Shown here: positions 12,408 to 20,658 of the stretch, piece after piece
How positions within the stretch are numbered: position 1 is the stretch's first letter
How the letters are laid out: the number at the start of each line of letters is the position of its first letter
DNA from: Closterium sp. Naga37s-1
Taxonomy: Eukaryota; Streptophyta; Zygnematophyceae; Desmidiales; Closteriaceae
Reading direction: 5' to 3'
NCBI GenBank assembly: GCA_947471745.1
Contig: CANJKZ010000060.1
Location: 1,116,001 to 1,180,000 of the forward strand
Length of the DNA stretch: 64,000 bases
The notes under the pieces: generated by a model
What the model was told of the DNA's origin: nothing
The model's input: the letters and a program-made list of their open reading frames with translations, nothing else
The model's database searches: none
Program-made: the position numbers and the translations under genes

Positions 12408-15188
12408 TTATACCCCCTCTTCATCACCACCCGCCCTCCAGACTGTCAAGTCGTCCAAGTCATCTTCGCTGTCCATGCCATACTCATGGTTGATCACCCC
12501 GTCCTCTCCACCACTCCCAAAATCCTCCTCCTCCCTGTCCGCCTCTTCCCCTTCCGCCGCCGCATCTCCTCCCTCCTCCTCTTCTGCCTCCTCCCCCTCT
12601 TCCTCCTCTCCCTCATCAACCGCCACTCCCCCTCCCTCCTCCCCATCCTCCACGCCTACCCTTGCAGGAACCCCTCTCCTGTCTCGCTGTGAGAGCAAAG
12701 GGCACTCGCTGACATAGTACTCACGCAGCGTCGGCATTCGCCGGATAGAAGACGGCAGCCGAACCAGCTTCTTGCACGCAATCACCTGCAGCACCACTAG
12801 CTGAGGCAGCTTAGAGAACGTCGTTGGCAAGCTGCGGACCCGCTTCAGTCCCAGGAGCACCAACTCTTGGAGGGAAGACAGCTTCCAAAAAGAATCTGGA
12901 AATGTTGAGATGCCAAGATTGGTGAGGGTACAGGACTGTAACTTGGACAGATTCGTGAGAGATTCTGGAAGTTGCCTCGGCTTGTAGCAGTCAATAATTT
13001 CCAGCCTCTCGAGCAGCTTCAGCTGCCCAATAGACTCGGGCAGGTGCCGTATTGTACATAGACGAACCAGCTGTAACACCCGCAGCCTTGAAAGTCCTCC
13101 TAAGGTTTCCGGCAGCGCCTCCATCCGCATGGCGAAATCAATCCGGAGCCTCTTTAGGCGTGAGAGTTGAGAGATGGAGTCAGGGAGTGACATAAGGCTG
13201 TGCATCTCTAGGACCTTCAGCTGTGTTAAAGAGGAGAGCTGGCCAAGGGACGGACCAATGGAATAAAAAGAGAGAGCTTTTATCCTGAGATTCTCGAGGG
13301 ATGGAAGCAGTGCCCTGCTGGTGCTGCTGCTGGCAGTGCTGTTGGAGATAATTGAAGAACCCACGGCAGTGCGTCTGAGCACTATCTCATCCCCTAGCAG
13401 CGCGCCAACTTCACCACATCCCCGCACCTCTAGCACCCGCAGCCGTGGCAACCTGACAAGCGACGCAGGGAGATGTTTCAAGCCGTCCATCAGTGCGATC
13501 CTGACCACCTCGAGCGACTCCAGCCGTCCAATCCCCTCAGGCAGGACTGTTACCTTAGGGCATCTCATCACTTCAAGGCTGGTGAGTGAAAAAACGCCAG
13601 AAAAAGAAGCAGGAAGCGCAGATAAGCGAGGCATTCCTCGAAGCACCAGCTCCTTGAGGCTTTTCAAGCAGCAGAAGCCGTCTAGTAGGTTGCCTCTGAA
13701 GCGACTAGCTTCCATGATCTTTAGGGTTTCGAGAGATGTCAGGGCGGAGAAGGATGGAGGGAGGTGGGTGAGGGATGCGCAGTGTTCCAGATGCAGATAG
13801 CGCAGCCGCTGCATACCGTTCCCCATTTCATCTGGCAGCACCGTGAGGTCCCAACAAGCGGTAATCTCCAGGTGCTCGAGAGAAGAGAGCTGGGAAAGGG
13901 AGTCCGGGAGCTGCTGCAGCTTCTCACACTCCACTATTTTCAGCTCCCGGAGAGCTTTCAGCTGCCCGAGGGATTCAGGCAGGCGTGTGAGCTGGCGAAG
14001 GCTGTTAAGGCGCAGCTTTTCAAGAACAATCAGCTGCCAGAAGTCCTCGGGCAAAGACGGAAGCTTCCAAAAATTGTCGAACGAAAGCTCTTGGAGTGTA
14101 GTAAGCTGAGCGACGGAGTCAGGAAGGGTTGTGAGCTTCCTCAGATCGAGCATGAGTGTCTGTTGCTTTGATAACTGTCCAATGCTGTCAGGTAGAATTG
14201 AAAGCTGTGGCATCTCAAGGGCGAGGCTGGTGAGTGAAGGCAGGTGGAAAAGAGACTCGGGCAGAGACGTAATATCGCTGCAGCGCTTGATAGCTAGAGT
14301 CTTAAGACACCACAGATGCTCAAGAGCCTCGATTAGCTCGCGCAATCCCGTCACGTCTTCCAGAATGAGGGTTTCGAGCGCACGCAGCCGAGAAAAAATC
14401 ACGGGTGACGGGTGAACAACGTTGCACAGCTGAATGTTCAGGACGGCGAGGGAAGAAAGCTCGGTGAGAGAGGCCGGAAGCTGCAACCTCGAGCAGTGCC
14501 TGAGGGATAGCAGGTTCAGACTGGCAAGTTGTCCGATAGATTCTGGGAGCGACGCCAGGGAGCAGCAACTGTGCAAGCTGAGCGACGTTAGGGAAACCAG
14601 ATTCCCGAAATCCGGGGGCAAAGCTTCGAGCTTGTTAGTGTTCAGCATGAGGCTTCTGAGTGACTGTAACGAGGTTAGGGAGTCGGGAAGACGCGTGACG
14701 CTTGCTATGAGGTGCAGGTTCTTGAGCAAAGTAAGTCGGTCGATCGACGGAGGAATGGCACCATGCTCCGAACACTCCACATAAAGATCCTCCAGCCGAG
14801 TACACCCCTCGAATAAACATTTCAGGCTCTTGTCACCTACAGCTGTGCGTCTGTATTCACTTCCCATCGTTTGAACACCAAGCTCGGCCAGATGAGGGCA
14901 CACTTCAGCGAGGCGAGAGAATAAAAAATCCGAAGCTGAGGTGAGGCTTCCGGAGGAAAGAAATAGTTTTTTTAGGTTAGGGAACGACGATAGGACTTGA
15001 ACGAGGAGACGCGGTTCCATATGGAGGTCGTAGGGCAATTGGAGCTCATGTTGCACGCGGTACGTAATGCGATGCCATTGCTTGCTAACACGTGCGTGCT
15101 CCAATTGGCCGTCAGGTCTAACCAGAAAACTCAGTATCTGTGAAAGCACCTCCTCGGGTAGCCGTTGGATAGGCGATCCGACTGGCAT
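12408..15188 (-). CDS. F-box-LRR protein, copy 1
   Basis: A single intronless frame of 926 residues from MPVGSPIQRLPEE; an in-frame Met seven codons earlier (15209) is less likely because every paralogue starts at MP(V/I)GSPI or MSIGSPI. Residues about 4-45 form an F-box-like domain (RLPEEVLSQILSFLVRP followed by VSKQWHRI), the part that in this class binds SKP1 in an SCF ubiquitin ligase. Residues about 60-835 are leucine-rich repeats of the plant LPxSIGxLxxLxxLxL style, similar in style to NLR receptor repeats. A serine-rich loop (about 605-620) interrupts them. The C-terminus is strongly acidic and ends near HEYGMDSEDD. It is the only copy on the minus strand. A substrate-receptor role is inferred; targets are unknown. 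Confidence 0.85.
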   Translation of the reverse strand: MPVGSPIQRLPEEVLSQILSFLVRPDGQLEHARVSKQWHRITYRVQHELQLPYDLHMEPRLLVQVLSSFPNLKKLFLSSGSLTSASDFLFSRLAEVCPHLAELGVQTMGSEYRRTAVGDKSLKCLFEGCTRLEDLYVECSEHGAIPPSIDRLTLLKNLHLIASVTRLPDSLTSLQSLRSLMLNTNKLEALPPDFGNLVSLTSLSLHSCCSLASLPESIGQLASLNLLSLRHCSRLQLPASLTELSSLAVLNIQLCNVVHPSPVIFSRLRALETLILEDVTGLRELIEALEHLWCLKTLAIKRCSDITSLPESLFHLPSLTSLALEMPQLSILPDSIGQLSKQQTLMLDLRKLTTLPDSVAQLTTLQELSFDNFWKLPSLPEDFWQLIVLEKLRLNSLRQLTRLPESLGQLKALRELKIVECEKLQQLPDSLSQLSSLEHLEITACWDLTVLPDEMGNGMQRLRYLHLEHCASLTHLPPSFSALTSLETLKIMEASRFRGNLLDGFCCLKSLKELVLRGMPRLSALPASFSGVFSLTSLEVMRCPKVTVLPEGIGRLESLEVVRIALMDGLKHLPASLVRLPRLRVLEVRGCGEVGALLGDEIVLRRTAVGSSIISNSTASSSTSRALLPSLENLRIKALSFYSIGPSLGQLSSLTQLKVLEMHSLMSLPDSISQLSRLKRLRIDFAMRMEALPETLGGLSRLRVLQLVRLCTIRHLPESIGQLKLLERLEIIDCYKPRQLPESLTNLSKLQSCTLTNLGISTFPDSFWKLSSLQELVLLGLKRVRSLPTTFSKLPQLVVLQVIACKKLVRLPSSIRRMPTLREYYVSECPLLSQRDRRGVPARVGVEDGEEGGGVAVDEGEEEEGEEAEEEEGGDAAAEGEEADREEEDFGSGGEDGVINHEYGMDSEDDLDDLTVWRAGGDEEGV

Positions 15189-15394
15189 CTTGAAAAGAGG
15201 GAATAACAAGAGATTAATGGCTTTTCATCGAGTTTAGCTTGCCTTCCCGGGAAGGTATCACGGCTAACAAGCTTGACCCGTCGAACTACAAGAAGACAGA
15301 CCACAAGCAGCATTGTTGTTGTCAGGAAGATATTCCCGAGGGGTATGTATTCCAATTTCCACCACAGCAGAAACCTTGGTTCTGTCTTTAGTAC

Positions 15395-15510
15395 CGCATT
15401 GCACCGCTAAGGTTATCGAAACGTTCCTGTCATTGTTCCACGAACCGAGGATTCGCGAAAGACGGACGGCGACACAAGGCACCATTTGGCGAACTCCCTT
15501 CCTGGCTTTG
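15395..15510 (-). promoter_or_regulatory. Conserved upstream module of F-box-LRR copy 1
   Basis: On the minus strand this stretch aligns with the upstream regions of the other copies: CTCGCAAAGCCAGGAAGGGA, then TTCGTGGAACAATG and GCGGTGCAATGCGGT. It lies about 210-320 bp before the ATG. The E2F-like GGCGGGAA core seen in other copies is not intact here. Confidence 0.55.
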
Positions 15511-16527
15511 CGAGATTTGTGCGCTATCTTGTTGCGTTGATGTGTGGACGCAGAGAGCGCTACCCGTTTGCGGGTGCGAACACTCTACAAGTTCAATTTG
15601 GTTTTGTGAAAACGCAAATATATTCATTCAAGATACCAATACAGCACAGCACATCTTGGCCAGCAGTTTAGGGCGTGTAACATTTGTTATTTGTGTCGTC
15701 CGTACAGCCAGCCGTACGGACAGTTTTGTGGTTACCAAACTCGTTTACTCTCGCCTATTAGCTCGTGAAGAAACGAGCAACGTCGTTTGCGTCGCATTTT
15801 GTCCGTACGACGTCGTTTGTGTCGCAAAGCGACTGTCGACGTCGCCAGATTCGCAAGGGTCCGGACGTACGTCGCAAGTGGGTCCGGACTTTCAGTGATT
15901 TTCAAAAATGTCACACGCCCGCACAGTTTTATGTAGTTGCTCCGTCATTTAGCTCAGGACTGGGCATTTCAAGGAGATGCGGTGCCTGTATATTAATGCT
16001 CTTCCAAACCTATTTCACCGTTTCAGACACCTGTGTTGGTTGCAAACATATTTCACCGTTTCAGGCACCTGTGTTGGTTGATCAGCAGCACCGTTGCTGC
16101 AAGTATGCATGCTGCTATTTTGGTAATTTCGTCAGGTGAAAATGAGTCCTAACATTTGTTTCACCACTTTTTGGGATGAAGTTGACATAGGCGTAATATT
16201 GCCTATATCACTGCCTGTTTATGTGCCTGATGGTAGTAGTATATTTTTAGACGCTCCAGATGACTGCACTGCACACGACTCAACTCAATAAGCGGAAGGG
16301 CAGATGGGGTACTGAGGGGGAGTGGCTTTGAACTAAAGTAAAAGGCGTGCGCGAAAATTGAGCTGAAAGCTTATGTCATGATAGTTTCACTAGAAAAAAT
16401 TGGGAGTAACATTTACAAGTCCACCAATAGGTGGGGGCCTAAAAGCTACAATATAAGATCTCCGCAAAAATTATGTCGCTGTAATGTTTGCGGAAGATAA
16501 TGCTAGCGGCTTCTTTTGGCTATTTCA
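15511..16527. other. Intergenic, short repeats only
   Basis: No gene seen. ACGTCGTTTGCGTCGCA recurs in near form around 15779 and 15808, and a 38-bp unit with TTTCACCGTTTCAG occurs twice at 16010-16085. The right end is the 3' flank of PGR5. Confidence 0.5.
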
Positions 16528-17006
16528 TTAGGCAAGGAAACCCAGCTTCTCGCCGTTCTTCTTTGCCAGCCTGATCAAACCCTGACGCTGTTGAGCAGGG
16601 GCTCCAACGGACTTGCAGAACTCCGTGATCACCTGAACGAGACAACGGAGGGGCACGTTAGAATACAACTCAAATTAACCGCGATGGCATCATCAACGTT
16701 CCAAGGGGTAATACTCACTTGTGAGTGGAGAGCGATGCCTTTCCCTCGGAGCTGGTTGAACTGCTTTTGGCCGATGACATTCTTCGCAACAACTACGATA
16801 GGGGCGAAAACGCCCTTCCCTTCATGCGGGTTCTTCATCGTTACGACTCCTCGTGAGGGTGCCGCCAAGGAAACCCTGTTAACAGTGCTAAGTAGCTCGC
16901 TCTTCCCATGGCCTGCTAGTTCCTGGCTGGGCGCAGAGACGGCCTTGATGGTTGGCAGGGAGACGGTCACGAGGGCCATAATGGATGCTATCGGAGAGTT
17001 TAGCAC
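16528..17006 (-). CDS. PGR5: PGR5, proton gradient regulation 5
   Basis: Two exons, 16719-17006 and 16528-16632, joined by an 86-bp GT-AG intron, encode 130 residues. From residue 57 the protein follows plant PGR5 almost word for word: MKNPHEGKGVFAPIVVVAKN, then KQFNQLRGKGIALHSQ, then VITEFCKSVGAPAQQRQGL and RLAKKNGEKLGFLA to the end, including the conserved cysteine (C102). Residues 1-56 are serine/alanine-rich and basic, fitting a chloroplast transit peptide; a start at Met10 (16979) is equally possible. PGR5 is a small stromal, thylakoid-associated protein needed for antimycin-sensitive cyclic electron flow around photosystem I. It lies head to head with a PGRL1-like gene, whose family product is its membrane partner. 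Confidence 0.96.
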
Positions 17007-17949
17007 ACTAGGTTGATATCAGAATATTACTTTGAACGAGGCGGGTCTGAAGGAAAGTTGCTGGAGAAGTTGTACAACTGAATCAAGCAGTTCGATCAAG
17101 TTTGCAGAAATCAGGAAAAGCTCGTCAATTTCTATGCAGATACAATGGACACACAGGTGGAATGCAGGTGACGTTGGTTGATTGGGTGGGTAGGTTTAGT
17201 CAAATTTCCACCCACAGGCCCTCGAACATTGACGGCCTTCCCTGGGCCACGTGTCGGATGCTTGTTAGGGTGTCGCGTGGCCCGTTTTCCCACCCATGTT
17301 TTCTCCTTTTCTGAATTTCGCCGCTTGTGCGTCTTCTCTTCTCCCCGCGCCCAGGATCCTGGAAAAAAGATCCAGCGTAGCTACCAAAATTTCGTTCTTG
17401 ATTCAAGCACCCAGACCCAGTACAATTGGTTCACACATTCTCTCGTAAAGTCGCATTCTAGTGACACGTGGAGGGTGAAATTACTGGAACCGTCGAATCA
17501 CCTTCTTCGTTTCCCGAACCGACAGGTTCAGGTCGACGTCACCACCACCACTGGGTGACATGGAAGAAAAGAAGTGAAGTTCCTTCCTCAGAAGAGTTGA
17601 CGTCAGATCTCAGGCGTTAGAGAACCTCCGACCACCTCACCTCCACCGTCGAACAACCACCGAGGCTAGTATGTGCATACGTTGGGTCTCATCAACGAAT
17701 CCTCGGTTTGGTTGGGTTCGGTGCTCTCCCTTGCATCCAACTGCCATGTTCACGACTCACAACACTAGCGCGCCTGAGCCGCCTCACGTCTTCAGCAGCA
17801 CAGGCTTTGGCTTGGAAATTTCCCACCCCATCGCAGCATGCCTCACTACCAAAAAAAGCAGGCTCCACGGATGGACGACTGAGCTCTAGTGAGAGGTCAA
17901 CCAGAATAGGCGGTAATTAATTTCCTAAGTTCGGAGCTCGTTAGAGGCC
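17007..17949. promoter_or_regulatory. Shared divergent promoter of PGR5 and PGRL1-like gene
   Basis: 943 bp separate the two start codons, with no convincing gene between them. Two G-box cores CACGTG lie at 17248-17253 (context GCCACGTGTC) and 17465-17470 (context GACACGTGGA), nearly perfect inverted copies of each other. G-boxes are known binding sites for plant bZIP and bHLH factors in light-regulated promoters. Light or redox co-regulation is inference. Confidence 0.6.
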
Positions 17950-19929
17950 ATGAACACCCTACGTCAAGTAGGAAGCTCGGAGAGGTGTTTTGGCGCTGCG
18001 ATTACGAGAAAATACAATGTTGACTCTCGCCGATCAACAGGGGTGTGTTTACGTGAGACGAAGACAATAATCAGTCCCGTGTTCTCTTGCCATGCCAAAA
18101 CGCGACGCACTAATGACTTGAAACAGAGAGCAGGCGGAACTGTAGGACTTCAGAGATTACGTGATGACAGCTTCCAAGCACGCGGTACTGAGCGTTTTCA
18201 TCGCACACCTTGCGTTACACAAGCGAGCTTAGCGCCCTGGAACGCGTTTCCACATGAGGGTAGCAACAACTCCAGTCAATCAGGAGAAGCCCCAGCTAAC
18301 GACGCGCCGTCGTGCTTGTTCCTGGGTCCGTTAGAGAGCGCCACGAGAGAGCAGCTCGAGCAGTTTTATTCGCAGGTATGACCACTTCAGCACTTGCTTT
18401 TTGTAACATGTGCACTTACGATCAAAATAGAAATCATGCTGCTCGTAGAGCTCCCATTCCCTGAGGCCAGCTCATTCCCAAATCCCGTTGCTTCTTTCGC
18501 CTACCTGCTCAGGCTCGGGATGCGTACTACAGCGGGAAACCCCTGGTATCAGACGACATTTTTGATATGGTCGAGGTACGCTCACTCTGCTCTCTTGCAG
18601 CCGGGACATTCTCACGCGGTCCCCTGATTTGTGTACGTGTAAAGAGTGACAGTGGAGTCGTGGTCTTGGATACTAACAAACGTCAGCTCATTCGTGTTTG
18701 TTCTCCATGCAGCGGCGGTTGCGGTGGTTCCACTCTGCGCTGGTCAAGAAGTACCCACGCTGCAGCATACGAGCCCTCTACTGCTACTCTGATGCTGAGG
18801 TATGCCACGCATGGCGTCAGATAACTACTTAGTGGTTTTGATACCATCGAACTGTGTGCTGGCATGTGCGCACTCCTTACTACCATTCCGGCGCCGAAGT
18901 CTGGGAGCGGGCTGTTTTGATGGTCGCTCTCCAGCTCTTTTGTTTGCTCTCCCTTGGCTGTCGGCCGGATATTTTTTTATTTGCTTACAACTTCATGTCA
19001 CAAGGATTATAGCAGCAAGACAATGCCGTCCGTGACCTTCCCGTTTTGCCATTTCCCTCTTCCCGATTTGTCTTCAGGCGGACCCTTCGCAAATGACAGC
19101 GCTGTCAACCATGTGGTCGTTGATTCTAGCAGTGGGAGCAGCGCTGACAGCAATGCCACTGGTATTTTTGGTGGTTGTTATGGGCGCGAGTGGTGTGGAT
19201 AGGGTGGAAAACCCTATTTTTTCGAGTCCGCTTTTGCAGCTGGATGGAGCAATGGCAGCTGGCATCTGTTTCCTGCTCGGGGCGGTTCTTGCGTCCGCTG
19301 CAGGTAGGCCATGGCTTTTTGCTTTGGTGTGTGGGTGTGTGCGTTTATTTCTTCTTCCCGATGTTATTTTCTGATATTCCCAGGCTTATCTGCATCTGGC
19401 TTCGCCCTTCTCACGCCATTGGCTCAGTTCACGACCTCTGGGAGGCTCCTTTTGCCCCTTTATCTGGTTTCGCCATGAAGTGCAGTCTGCTGCATCCTAA
19501 TCATGGACCTCATTGATGCTTGCCCTGCTTACCCATCCACAGCACGCCCGCTGCAGCGCATAAGCCAGGGCAAGATGGTGGCTCTACAGGGCAACTGTCC
19601 ACTCTGTGGAGAGGAGGTTTACTCATTCATCACACTGGAAGAGGGGAGCAGGCATCGACACAAGGCTGATTGCCATGTCTGCGGCCAGCCTCTAGTCTTT
19701 CATGCGTTCGTCGAGGTGAATCTCTTTTGCCCGTCTCTGCCTTGGATCATTGCATTGGCTGACGAATTGGATGAATGTTGGCAATTTTTGGGTTTGCTGC
19801 CTGACACATGCATTCTACGTTTTCATGCAGGCATCTCCAAGTAATCCCAAGCATTCATGGGCATATGGTAGAATATACGTTGTGGCTAGAGCAAAGGATT
19901 TGGAACCTCCAGCAGAAACAGACCCTTAG
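17950..19929 (+). CDS. PGRL1: PGRL1-like thylakoid membrane protein
   Basis: Six exons (17950-18375, 18513-18575, 18713-18799, 19078-19303, 19543-19715, 19831-19929) keep phase and give 357 residues. Residues 1-115 look like a transit peptide plus a variable lead. Then come family segments: GPLESATREQLEQFY, ARDAYYSGKPLVSDDIFDMV, KKYPRCSIRALYCYSDAEAD, two hydrophobic membrane segments (about 198-230 and 245-267), a cysteine pair C286/C289 in GNCPLCGEEV, a second pair C311/C314 in DCHVC, and WAYGRIYVVAR near the end. PGRL1 is the thylakoid partner of PGR5 in cyclic electron flow and uses redox-active cysteines. Whether this is PGRL1 or the related PGRL2 cannot be fixed here. A short alternative exon near 19382 was considered and left out because direct splicing keeps frame. 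Its last exon is copied downstream of F-box-LRR copies 2 and 3. Confidence 0.86.
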
Positions 19930-20324
19930 GGCTAGTGGCTTGAGTAAGATATAAGTAATTTTGGGGTGGTGTGTACATGTTCCTTGTGGTGTGCTTGTGT
20001 ATAGTTAAGTCAAAAGCCAGAATTGGCATTGTAGCATCATAGTACTGCTTCATGATGTAGTTTGCCAATGGTTTAGGCAAAATAAGAAGGGACACAATTG
20101 CTGTGATTTCTGATCCATAATCCTTACACACCCTATTTAGCACCCTAAATGCCAAGTCCTGAGTTGAATACTGGGGAAAAGGACCACCCAAGATGATGTG
20201 CTGCTGGCCAAGTGTGACAGCACTGGTTCCACCATAAGATATTGTGCTTTTACAACAGCAGATTATCTAACTGCTGTATCCTTGCCGACACACAGGTACA
20301 ATCCGCTAGAAACGCGCTCCACGT
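19930..20324. other. PGRL1-like 3' region, start of the array duplication unit
   Basis: 3' flank of the PGRL1-like gene. Sequences such as GTGTGTACATG and GTCAAAAG(C/G) followed by GGCAT are matched after copy 2 (23740-23900) and copy 3 (27555-27720), so this flank was duplicated with the F-box-LRR genes. Confidence 0.6.
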
Positions 20325-20470
20325 CCACACTTCAAACGCGAACGGAGGGCGCACGACACACATACTCGGGATAATACGAGCCGTCGGATCTTCGGGAATC
20401 ATTTGTTCGTGGGATTTTTTGGCGGGAAGGGTTTGAATAAACAAGCGATGCAGTACGGTGCCACTGGCAA
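20325..20470 (+). promoter_or_regulatory. Conserved upstream module of F-box-LRR copy 2
   Basis: Contains GAACGGAGGGCGCACGA, shared with copy 3, and TTTGGCGGGAA at 20418-20428, a match to the E2F site consensus TTTSSCGC-like core, 241 bp before the ATG. GATGCAGTACGGTG follows, matching the GTGCA-TGCGGTG seen before other copies. Function is inferred from conservation only. Confidence 0.55.
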
Positions 20471-20658
20471 GCCCGAGGGCCTTCTTGCTCAGACATTGCA
20501 TTGCAATGCCTCGACTGATCCTCCTCACGACACTTGTCTCTCTAGTCTAGCTTCGTTTATAGTCTCACAAGCCTAGCTTGTTCGCTGTGTAAAGTTATAG
20601 GAAAGGCAGACTTCTCCAAGGAACAGCCATTAGTCTTCAGTTAGTCAGACGTTTCAAG

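Noticed and set aside
15264-15485. 73-codon minus frame upstream of F-box-LRR copy 1
   Set aside because: It overlaps the promoter module that is conserved as DNA among copies and not as protein.
16516-17016. 166-codon plus-strand frame opposite PGR5
   Set aside because: It is antisense to the strongly conserved, spliced PGR5 gene.
19382-19480. Extra PGRL1-like exon starting after CCCAG at 19381
   Set aside because: Reading hits a stop before any good donor, and direct splicing 19303 to 19543 keeps phase and family spacing.
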